Shown here in pieces: positions 6,869-12,089 of a stretch of DNA of 12,089 nt. Under the pieces are notes generated by a model. That model saw nothing but the letters and a program-made list of their open reading frames with translations. It had not been told where the DNA came from and made no database searches. The stretch comes from an uncultured Collinsella sp. (GTDB lineage: Bacteria; Actinomycetota; Coriobacteriia; Coriobacteriales; Coriobacteriaceae): the NCBI GenBank assembly GCA_958370325.1, contig CATXJW010000051.1:1-12089 (forward strand). The letters run 5' to 3'. The translations under genes and the position numbers were made by a program. Within the stretch, counting starts at the first letter, position 1; each line of letters starts with the position of its first letter.

Positions 6869-6967
6869 ATGGAAACATTACTTTCACACAATAAAGTGGC
6901 TAAACTGCATAAACCAATAGAAATACGCATAATTATGGATAAACGGACAAAACAAAAGAAAAGTTGA
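6869..6967 (+). CDS. Possible leader peptide of livK2, 32 codons rich in Ile/Leu/Val
   Basis: ATG 6869 opens a 32-codon frame ending at TGA 6965-6967. Eight of the 32 residues are branched-chain (Leu4, Leu5, Val10, Leu13, Ile17, Ile19, Ile21, Ile22), and the rest are rich in Lys. Three Ile codons are ATA (codons 17, 19, 21) and one Leu codon is TTA, which appear to be avoided by the GC-rich genes around it. The stop codon sits directly after the left arm of the inverted repeat at 6957-6985. This is the layout of an attenuation leader whose translation senses charged tRNA-Ile/Leu. Against it: the only Shine-Dalgarno-like AGGG is about 14 nt upstream, AT-rich DNA favours Ile and Lys by chance, and no T-run terminator follows. 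No family is recognised. Confidence 0.25.
   Translation: METLLSHNKVAKLHKPIEIRIIMDKRTKQKKS
6928..6937. repeat. 10-bp palindrome with phased GCATAA-like sites upstream of livK2
   Basis: CATAATTATG (6928-6937) is a perfect palindrome. Around it, GCATAA at 6907-6912, GCATAA at 6927-6932 and GGATAA at 6937-6942 begin exactly 20 and 10 bp apart, so they would face the same side of the helix. This spacing is compatible with cooperative binding of a regulator, but the whole stretch is AT-rich and short repeats are expected in it. Confidence 0.25.
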
Positions 6968-6990
6968 AATAATCGCCACTTTTCTCAACT
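6957..6990 (+). promoter_or_regulatory. Overlapping alternative inverted repeats in the livK2 leader
   Basis: AGAAAAGT (6957-6964) pairs perfectly with ACTTTTCT (6978-6985) across 13 nt. AGTTGA (6962-6967) pairs perfectly with TCAACT (6985-6990). The two stems share bases 6962-6964 and 6985, so they exclude each other, as switching RNA structures do. They lie about 90 nt before the livK2 start. No T-tract follows, so any control would be by accessibility or processing rather than intrinsic termination. Confidence 0.35.
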
Positions 6991-7012
6991 AAAGCGTCTA
7001 CTATTTTGCGAA

Positions 7013-7058
7013 CGCCGAACACGGCGAAGGATGGCCTGTTGGGTAACCGAAACCCGAC
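7013..7058 (+). promoter_or_regulatory. Two small hairpins in the livK2 5' leader
   Basis: CGCCG (7013-7017) and CGGCG (7022-7026) form a perfect 5-bp stem with an AACA loop. GTTGGGT (7038-7044) and ACCCGAC (7052-7058) form a 7-bp stem with one G-U pair. Both lie before the livK2 ribosome binding site at 7067-7075 and have no T-run. They may protect the mRNA 5' end of this receptor gene. Confidence 0.3.
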
Positions 7059-7079
7059 GAGATTTGAGAGGAGAGCCGC

Positions 7080-8267
7080 ATGTCGAGCCTCACCGGTAAG
7101 TCATTGAACCCTGTTATGAATCGCAGGAGCGTTATCGCGAGCGCAGCAGGTCTGGGGGCGATGTCTATTCTAGCTGGCTGCTCCTCCAACGGCGGCGACA
7201 GCGGTTCCGCTTCGGGCGACGCTTCGTTTAAGATCGGCACCATCGGCCCGCTGACCGGCGCCAACGCGTCCTACGGCAAGTCCGTTACCCAGGGTGTCGA
7301 GCTTGGCTGCAAGGATTTCTCGACCAAGGAGCTGCCGCTTGCCAGCAAGGCCGAGGATGACCAGGCCGACGGCGAGAAGGCCGTCAACGCCTTTAACACC
7401 CTGCTCGACTGGGGCATGCAGGCCCTCGTCGGCCCGACCACCACGGGTGCGTCGGTTGCCGTTGCCGCCGAGTGCGGTAACGACCCCGAGACGTTCATGA
7501 TCACTCCGTCCGCGTCCTCCGAGGACGTCACCAAGGGCAAGGATTGCGTCTTCCAGGTTTGCTTTACCGATCCCAACCAGGGCGTCAACGCTGCCAAGTT
7601 CCTGGCGCAGAAGTATGCGGACGAGAAGTTCGTGCTGTTCTATAACTCCGGCGACGCCTATTCTTCGGGCATCGCAGATTCCTTTAAGGTTCAGGCCGCT
7701 AAATCCAAGCTCGAGATTGTTGACGAGGAGACCTTTAAGGACGACTCCGCCACGAGCTTTACCAACCAGCTCACCAAGGCCAAGCAGGCCGGCGCTACCA
7801 TGATCTTTGCGCCGATCTACTACACGCCGGCGTCCGTCCTGCTCAAGAACGCCAAGGACATGGGCTACGACGTCAAGATGATGGGCTGCGACGGCATGGA
7901 CGGCATCCTGGGCGTTGAGGGCTTCGACACCTCTCTTGCCGAGGGTCTGCTGCTCATGACCCCGTTCTCCGCCGACGACGAGAAGAACGCCGACTTCGTC
8001 AACGCTTACAAGGATAAGTATGGCGAGACTCCGGACCAGTTTGCCGCCGACGCTTACGACGGCGTGCACGCGGTGGCCGAGGCCCTCGAGGAGGCCGGTC
8101 TTGGTGTCGACGCCGACCCGACCGAGGTCGCCGAGAAGCTGCCTAAGGCTATGCTCAAGATTACCGTTGACGGTCTGACCGGCAAGCTCACCTGGAACGA
8201 TAAGGGCCAGGTCCAGAAGGAGCCCACGGCGTACGTCATCACCGACGGCAAGTACGTACAGGCCTAA
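7080..8267 (+). CDS. livK: Branched-chain/hydrophobic amino acid ABC transporter, substrate-binding lipoprotein (second copy)
   Basis: Second receptor of the transporter, 395 residues, closely similar to the first across the whole mature domain. Segments such as FDTSLAEG (282-289), FSADDEKNADFV (296-307) and DDSATSFTNQLTKAK (221-235) are identical or nearly so. The signal peptide is longer: Arg15-Arg16 (NRRSV), a hydrophobic stretch and LAGC with Cys34 lipidated, again suggesting Tat export. Start ATG 7080 is supported by AGAGGAGAG (7067-7075); the internal ATG at 7116 has no such site. Pocket differences from copy 1 include Cys270 in place of Thr263 before the acidic residue (Asp271), and a two-residue longer stretch before TPSASS (residues 129-141), which could alter ligand preference. 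It ends with tandem stops (TAATAA). Copy 2 lies next to the permease genes, after an unusually AT-rich 271-nt gap that may hold its own promoter. Confidence 0.92.
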   Translation: MSSLTGKSLNPVMNRRSVIASAAGLGAMSILAGCSSNGGDSGSASGDASFKIGTIGPLTGANASYGKSVTQGVELGCKDFSTKELPLASKAEDDQADGEKAVNAFNTLLDWGMQALVGPTTTGASVAVAAECGNDPETFMITPSASSEDVTKGKDCVFQVCFTDPNQGVNAAKFLAQKYADEKFVLFYNSGDAYSSGIADSFKVQAAKSKLEIVDEETFKDDSATSFTNQLTKAKQAGATMIFAPIYYTPASVLLKNAKDMGYDVKMMGCDGMDGILGVEGFDTSLAEGLLLMTPFSADDEKNADFVNAYKDKYGETPDQFAADAYDGVHAVAEALEEAGLGVDADPTEVAEKLPKAMLKITVDGLTGKLTWNDKGQVQKEPTAYVITDGKYVQA

Positions 8268-8299
8268 TAAGCCGCCTTACATAGAGCGGTTTTGATCCC

Positions 8300-8329
8300 A
8301 AGCAGGGGAGGTTTTGGCCTTCCCTGCTT
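8300..8329 (+). promoter_or_regulatory. Strong hairpin between livK2 and livH
   Basis: AAGCAGGGGAGG (8300-8311) pairs with CCTTCCCTGCTT (8318-8329), 12 bp with one G-U pair around TTTTGG. It lies 33 nt after the livK2 stop and is not followed by a T-tract. A stable stem at this place between receptor and permease genes usually blocks 3' exonucleases or causes partial termination, so that receptor mRNA exceeds permease mRNA. That role is inferred from position. Confidence 0.6.
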
Positions 8330-8340
8330 GCTTGGTATCT

Positions 8341-8360
8341 AGGGACAGTGTAACGTCCCT
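8341..8360 (+). terminator. Second hairpin between livK2 and livH (possible weak terminator)
   Basis: AGGGAC (8341-8346) and GTCCCT (8355-8360) form a perfect 6-bp stem with an 8-nt loop, followed by GTTTC, a poor T-tract. It begins 12 nt after the larger hairpin. Together they could lower transcription into livHMGF without stopping it. Confidence 0.4.
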
Positions 8361-8406
8361 GTTTCATACATTAACTGGAAACCTATTCGAAAGGGGGATG
8401 TGGAAC

Positions 8407-9288
8407 ATGACGGTCTTTATCCAATACCTGGTCAACGGCCTGTCCATGGGCAGCGTCTACGCCATCATCGCGTTGGGCTACACCATGGTCTATGGCATCG
8501 CCAAGATGCTGAACTTCGCTCACGGCGACGTTATCATGGTCGGTGCCTATGTCTCGTTCTGCGCCACGTCGTATCTCGGCCTCCCGGGCTGGGCATCTGT
8601 AATTCTCTCTTGTGTGGTCTGTACCGTTCTCGGTGTTCTCATCGAGGGTCTGGCATACAAGCCGCTGCGTCAGGCGGGCCCGCTGGCCGTTCTGATCACG
8701 GCCATCGGCGTGTCTTACTTCCTGCAGAACGCCGCGCAGCTTCTGTGGGGCGCCACGCCCAAGAACTTCACTTCGCTCGTCACCTTCCAGGTGCCGGAGT
8801 TCTTGGCCAAGTTCAATGTAAGCGCCGTCTCGCTCGTCACCATCGTCGCCTGCCTGGTTATCATGGCCGGCCTGATGTTCTTTACAGGTAAGACCAAGAT
8901 GGGCAAAGCCATGCGCGCCGTGTCCGAGGACAAAGCCGCCGCTCAGCTCATGGGCATCAACGTCAACCGTACCATCTCGATGACGTTTGCCATCGGCTCC
9001 GCCCTTGCCGCCATCGCCGGTGTGCTCCTGTGCTCCTACTCGCCGGTCCTGCAACCCACCACGGGCGCCATGCCTGGCATCAAGGCCTTCGACGCCGCCG
9101 TCTTCGGCGGTATCGGCTCCATCCCCGGTGCCTTTGTCGGTGGCATTCTCATCGGCATCATCGAGGCGATGGCACAGGCTTACATTTCCACGAGCCTTGC
9201 CAACTCCATCGTCTTTGGTGTTCTGATCATCGTTCTGCTCGTCAAGCCTGCCGGCCTCTTGGGCAAGTACGTCCCCGAGAAGGTGTAG
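8407..9288 (+). CDS. livH: Branched-chain amino acid ABC transporter permease LivH
   Basis: One of two integral membrane subunits forming the amino acid channel with LivM. The 293-residue protein is almost entirely hydrophobic helices, at the usual LivH length. It begins with the family pattern GLSMGSVYAIIALGYTMVYG (11-30), followed by NFAHGD (36-41). The cytoplasmic loop that contacts the ATPases (EAA-like) is at about 165-188, with MGKAMRAVSEDKAAAQLMG (165-183). The C-terminal half shows FGGIGSIPGAFVGG (233-246) and the end VKPAGLLGK (279-287). The start is ATG 8407, with AAGGGGG (8391-8397) 9 nt upstream. An ATG at 8398 directly abuts that site, and the longer frame from TTG 8314 would run through both intergenic hairpins. 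No bases separate it from a possible GTG start of livM. Identity is secure. Confidence 0.95.
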   Translation: MTVFIQYLVNGLSMGSVYAIIALGYTMVYGIAKMLNFAHGDVIMVGAYVSFCATSYLGLPGWASVILSCVVCTVLGVLIEGLAYKPLRQAGPLAVLITAIGVSYFLQNAAQLLWGATPKNFTSLVTFQVPEFLAKFNVSAVSLVTIVACLVIMAGLMFFTGKTKMGKAMRAVSEDKAAAQLMGINVNRTISMTFAIGSALAAIAGVLLCSYSPVLQPTTGAMPGIKAFDAAVFGGIGSIPGAFVGGILIGIIEAMAQAYISTSLANSIVFGVLIIVLLVKPAGLLGKYVPEKV

Positions 9289-9297
9289 GTGAGCGTT

Positions 9298-10377
9298 ATG
9301 AAGTTTCTTAAAGACAAGCAGACGCGTCACGACTTTGTTACGTACGCCATGTGCCTTGTGGCGTTCGCCATCGTGTTCTTTATGCAGTCCAACCATATGA
9401 TTCCGCGCATGATCGCCGGTCAGCTGGTTCCCATCACGGCCTATATCGTCATGGCCATCTCCCTTAACCTCGTCGTCGGCATCGCGGGCGACTTGTCGCT
9501 GGGCCATGCGGGCTTTATGAGTGTCGGTGCCTACACGGGCATCGTCACCGCGGTCGCCCTCGAGAGCGCCGTTCCCTCCGATCCGGTGCGCCTTATCATC
9601 AGTATCGTGGTCGGCGCCATCGCTGCCGCCATCCTGGGCTTCTTGATCGGCATCCCGGTCCTGCGCCTGAGCGGCGACTATCTGGCCATCGTGACCCTGG
9701 CTTTTGGCGAGATCATCAAAGAGATCGTCACCTGCCTTATCGTGGGCGTCGACTCCCGCGGCCTGCATGTGATCTTTAACATCACAGGTAACTCCACGAT
9801 CGACGACCTGCACCTGCTCGAGGACGGCACCGCCATCATCAAGGGCGCCCAGGGCGCTTCGGGTGTGTCGACCTATTCGACCTTCCTTGCCGGCGCCATC
9901 CTGGTCATGGTCGCGCTCGTGATTGTACTCAACCTGGTCCGCAGCCGTACCGGCCGTGCCATTATGGCCGTGCGCGACAACAAGATCGCTGCCGAGTCCG
10001 TGGGTATCTCCGTCACCCAGTACCGCATGATCGCCTTCGTGGTTTCCGCCGCTCTCGCCGGTGCTGCCGGAGCCCTCTTCGGCGGTAACTTCTCGCAGCT
10101 CTCCGCCACTAAGTTCGACTTCAACACGTCCATCCTCATCCTGGTGTTCGTGGTCTTGGGCGGTCTGGGCAATATGCGCGGCTCCGTCATCGCGGCGGCG
10201 TTGCTCACGGTGCTTCCCGAGCTGCTCCGTCAGTTCTCGGACTACCGCATGCTCATCTACGCCATCGTGCTGATCCTGGTCATGATCTTTACCAACAACC
10301 CGCAGCTCAAGGCGTTCTTCGCACGCATTAAGGATCGCTTTGCTCCCAAGAAGGAGGTGGCAGCCGATGCCCAGTAA
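9298..10377 (+). CDS. livM: Branched-chain amino acid ABC transporter permease LivM
   Basis: Second membrane subunit of the Liv channel, 359 residues from ATG 9298. It carries the LivM signature LSLGHAGFMSVGAYTG (67-81 region), LSGDYLAIVTLAFGEI (124-139), and the ATPase-contacting loop GRAIMAVRDNKIAAESVG (219-236). Several further membrane helices follow, with FVVLGGLGNMRGSVIAA (284-300), and the C-terminal tail is short and charged. AGGTGA, complementary to the extended 16S rRNA tail, lies 5 nt before ATG 9298. A GTG at 9289, directly after the livH stop and preceded by AGAAGG, would add only three residues and cannot be excluded. The last 11 nt overlap livG in another frame, so translation is probably coupled. 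Between about residues 150 and 190 there is a polar loop before the next helix. Identity is secure. Confidence 0.94.
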   Translation: MKFLKDKQTRHDFVTYAMCLVAFAIVFFMQSNHMIPRMIAGQLVPITAYIVMAISLNLVVGIAGDLSLGHAGFMSVGAYTGIVTAVALESAVPSDPVRLIISIVVGAIAAAILGFLIGIPVLRLSGDYLAIVTLAFGEIIKEIVTCLIVGVDSRGLHVIFNITGNSTIDDLHLLEDGTAIIKGAQGASGVSTYSTFLAGAILVMVALVIVLNLVRSRTGRAIMAVRDNKIAAESVGISVTQYRMIAFVVSAALAGAAGALFGGNFSQLSATKFDFNTSILILVFVVLGGLGNMRGSVIAAALLTVLPELLRQFSDYRMLIYAIVLILVMIFTNNPQLKAFFARIKDRFAPKKEVAADAQ

Positions 10378-11227
10378 GTTTGAGTTCAACAAGGGCAAGA
10401 TGGTCCCGTATCCTTCTGGCGCCATTGTCCCCGACCGCGACTTGGGCCAGCGACCGGCGCTCGAGTGCATCCACCTGGGCATTGAGTTTGGCGGCCTCAA
10501 GGCGGTCGACGACTTTAGCCTAACCATCGGCAAGACCGAGATCGCCGGTCTCATCGGCCCCAACGGTGCCGGCAAGACCACGGTCTTCAACCTGCTCACC
10601 AAGGTGTACCAGCCCACGCATGGCACCATCCTGCTCGATGGTGAGGACACCTCGGGCAAGTCGGTCTATCAGGTCAACCGCATGGGTATTGCCCGTACAT
10701 TCCAGAACATTCGCCTGTTCAACACCATGACGGTGGAGGATAACGTCAAGGTCGGTCTGCACAATCAGGAGCGCTACTCCGGCTTTGAGGGCGTGCTGCG
10801 CCTGCCGACGTATTGGAAGCACGAGAAGGCTGCCCACGAGCGCGCCATGGAGCTGCTGTCCATTTTTGACATGGAGCACCTGGCAAATGAACAGGCCGGC
10901 TCGCTGCCTTACGGCGCTCAGCGTCGTCTGGAGATCGTCCGCGCGCTTGCCACCAACCCCAAGCTGCTGTTGCTCGACGAGCCTGCCGCCGGCATGAACC
11001 CGTCCGAGACCGCGGAGCTCATGGAGAACATCGTCAAGATCCGCGATACCTTCGGCATCGCCATCATGCTTATCGAGCATGATATGTCGCTCGTTATGAA
11101 CATCTGCGAGGGCATCTGCGTGCTTAACTTTGGTAAGGTCATCGCCAAGGGCACGGCAGAGGAAATCCAGAACAACGATGCCGTTATCGAGGCATATCTG
11201 GGCAAGCAGGATAAGGGGGAGAACTAA
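10367..11227 (+). CDS. livG: Branched-chain amino acid ABC transporter ATP-binding protein LivG
   Basis: Cytoplasmic ATPase that pairs with LivF to power the LivHM channel; 286 residues. It shows Walker A GPNGAGKTT (64-72), Q-loop Gln113 in ARTFQNIRLF (109-118), the LivG-type signature LPYGAQRRLEI (180-190), Walker B LLLLDEP (200-206) followed by AAGMN, and the switch His238 in IEHDMSLVM. The roughly 30-residue N-terminal extension before the ABC fold begins (ALECIHLGIEFGG, 31-43) is longer than in typical LivG and of unknown role. The start is ATG 10367: AAGGAGG (10351-10357), inside livM, lies 9 nt upstream. The open frame extends to 10340, but without such a site. It overlaps livM by 11 nt and is followed immediately by livF. 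Identity is secure. Confidence 0.95.
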   Translation: MPSKFEFNKGKMVPYPSGAIVPDRDLGQRPALECIHLGIEFGGLKAVDDFSLTIGKTEIAGLIGPNGAGKTTVFNLLTKVYQPTHGTILLDGEDTSGKSVYQVNRMGIARTFQNIRLFNTMTVEDNVKVGLHNQERYSGFEGVLRLPTYWKHEKAAHERAMELLSIFDMEHLANEQAGSLPYGAQRRLEIVRALATNPKLLLLDEPAAGMNPSETAELMENIVKIRDTFGIAIMLIEHDMSLVMNICEGICVLNFGKVIAKGTAEEIQNNDAVIEAYLGKQDKGEN

Positions 11228-11941
11228 ATGGCAGAGCCGATGCTTTCCGTCTACAACATCAACGTCTGGTACGGCGCCATCCACGCCATCAAGGACATCT
11301 CCTTTAACGTTAACGAGGGCGAGATCGTAGCTCTGATCGGCGCGAACGGCGCTGGCAAGTCCACAACGCTCAAGACCGTCTCGGGCCTGCTGCGCTCCAA
11401 GACCGGCTCCATCAAGTTTATGGGCGAGGACATTACCCATACGCCCGCTGATAAGCTGGTTGGTAAGGGACTGGCTCAGGTTCCCGAGGGACGTCGCGCC
11501 TTTTTGCAGATGACGGTTGAGGAGAACCTGGAGATGGGCGCCTATACGCAGCCCAAGTCCACGGTGGCTCCGGGCCTTGAGCGCGTCTACGAGCAGTTCC
11601 CGCGCCTGAAGGAGCGCCGTCGCCAGGTCGCCGGCACCCTTTCGGGCGGCGAGCAGCAGATGCTCGTTATGGGCCGCGCCCTTATGAGTAACCCCAAGCT
11701 GCTCATGCTCGACGAGCCTTCCATGGGCCTGGCGCCGATTCTGATTGAGCAGATCTTCCAGATTGTCGAGGATCTGCATAAGGCCGGCACCACGGTGCTT
11801 CTGGTCGAGCAAAACGCACAGATGGCTCTTTCCATCGCCACACGCGGCTACGTGCTCGAGACCGGCAAGATTACCATGACCGGCACCGGCCAAGAGCTCC
11901 TGCACGACGATAACGTTCGCAAAGCATATCTTGGTGGTTAG
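11228..11941 (+). CDS. livF: Branched-chain amino acid ABC transporter ATP-binding protein LivF
   Basis: Second ATPase of the transporter, 237 residues, the normal LivF length. It shows Walker A GANGAGKST (38-46), Q-loop Gln84 in QVPEGRR (84-90), signature LSGGEQQ (138-144), Walker B LLMLDEP (158-164) followed by SMGLAP, and the LivF-typical VEQN (193-196) where other ABC proteins have the switch histidine. The His-to-Gln change is usual in this family, so it is not a defect. The ATG directly follows the livG stop, with AAGGGGGAG (11213-11221) 6 nt upstream. It is the last gene of the operon: a perfect hairpin starts 2 nt after its stop codon. No sixth transporter component or regulator gene follows within the window. 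Confidence 0.96.
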   Translation: MAEPMLSVYNINVWYGAIHAIKDISFNVNEGEIVALIGANGAGKSTTLKTVSGLLRSKTGSIKFMGEDITHTPADKLVGKGLAQVPEGRRAFLQMTVEENLEMGAYTQPKSTVAPGLERVYEQFPRLKERRRQVAGTLSGGEQQMLVMGRALMSNPKLLMLDEPSMGLAPILIEQIFQIVEDLHKAGTTVLLVEQNAQMALSIATRGYVLETGKITMTGTGQELLHDDNVRKAYLGG

Positions 11942-11942
11942 A

Positions 11943-11974
11943 TAGTTACGGCGTTTTACCAAACGCCGTAACTA
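11943..11974 (+). terminator. Perfect 14-bp hairpin directly after livF
   Basis: The arms 11943-11956 (TAGTTACGGCGTTT) and 11961-11974 (AAACGCCGTAACTA) are exact reverse complements around TACC. The stem begins 2 nt after the livF stop. It is probably the operon's 3' end, but the following bases are CTTGACG, with no T-tract, so it may act as an mRNA 3' stabiliser or work with the second structure downstream. Confidence 0.6.
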
Positions 11975-11985
11975 CTTGACGCTGC

Positions 11986-12084
11986 AAGCCCGCCAGGGCG
12001 GCAATCTGCCTTTCAACTTCGGCGGCATGACCAGAAGGTCAATGCCGCCTCGTTTCAAGGCACCTTGCTCGCCCTGGCGGGCTT
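11986..12084. repeat. 99-nt nested inverted repeat (structured element or terminator) after livF
   Basis: The outer arms AAGCCCGCCAGGGCG (11986-12000) and CGCCCTGGCGGGCTT (12070-12084) are perfect 15-bp complements. Inside are TGCCTT (12007-12012)/AAGGCA (12057-12062), then GGCGGCAT (12021-12028)/ATGCCGCC (12042-12049), then GACC/GGTC around AGAA (12029-12040). The right arm ends in CTTTC, so on the plus strand the structure could act as a large terminator. Symmetry at three levels also fits a small structured RNA or a dispersed palindromic repeat. It is too short for an insertion sequence and no transposase is present. The window ends 5 nt after it. Confidence 0.6.
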
Positions 12085-12089
12085 TCGCT

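Noticed and set aside
8314..8406. 31-codon N-terminal extension of livH from TTG 8314
   Set aside because: It would translate through the intergenic hairpins and adds residues unlike LivH. ATG 8407 has a proper ribosome binding site.
10340..10366. Nine-codon upstream extension of livG
   Set aside because: The AAGGAGG at 10351-10357 lies inside it and serves ATG 10367.
8383..10659. 758-codon minus-strand open frame across livH, livM and part of livG
   Set aside because: It is in codon register with livH and livM. Its stops would correspond to sense TTA, CTA and TCA codons, which this GC-rich genome avoids. The product is an Asp/His/Gly-rich low-complexity string.
10520..11962. 480-codon minus-strand open frame across livG and livF
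   Set aside because: Antisense to two intact ATPase genes with all ABC motifs; same codon-bias explanation and no recognisable domain.
11984..12089. Open frames through the terminal inverted repeat
   Set aside because: They are open only because of high GC, and the dense nested complementarity explains the sequence better than coding. No start site was found.

Overview
The window is about 12.1 kb of GC-rich bacterial DNA with short intergenic gaps, strong AGGAGG-type ribosome binding sites and codons ending mostly in G or C. Twin-arginine lipoprotein signals, a large single-chain PurL, a complete branched-chain amino acid (Liv) ABC operon and an SDR that resembles bile-acid dehydrogenases fit an intestinal Coriobacteriia actinobacterium, most likely Collinsella or a relative. 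The taxonomy is inferred from style and gene content, not from a marker gene.

Layout. 1-1214 (-): 5' part of purL, cut by the window edge. 1399-2961 (+): CPA2-type cation:proton antiporter with a charged cytoplasmic tail. Its terminator at 3000-3040 lies between it and the convergent SDR gene. 3083-3832 (-): SDR oxidoreductase. 4047-5390 (-): homoserine dehydrogenase (hom) with its own terminator at 3985-4016. 5642-11941 (+): two tandem, closely related substrate-binding lipoproteins (livK1, livK2), then permeases livH and livM and ATPases livG and livF. 11942-12089: no gene, but two successive inverted-repeat structures.

How the genes work together. The six liv genes make a complete hydrophobic amino acid importer. 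Either of two membrane-anchored receptors could deliver substrate to one LivHM channel driven by LivGF. livH to livF are packed with 0-12 nt gaps or overlaps and must be co-transcribed. By contrast, livK1, livK2 and livH are separated by 271 and 139 nt that hold hairpins and candidate control elements, so receptor and channel levels are probably set separately. hom is transcribed divergently from livK1 across a 251-nt gap. Homoserine feeds threonine and isoleucine synthesis, so biosynthesis and uptake of related amino acids meet at this promoter region.

The parts most worth a second look are: the AT-rich 271-nt gap between the receptor genes, with a possible 32-codon leader rich in Ile/Leu/Val codons that ends inside alternative stems; the hairpins between livK2 and livH; the 99-nt nested inverted repeat after livF; and the BaiA-like SDR. 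I found no mobile element, CRISPR array, tRNA or rRNA, and nothing that amounts to a clearly new multi-gene system.
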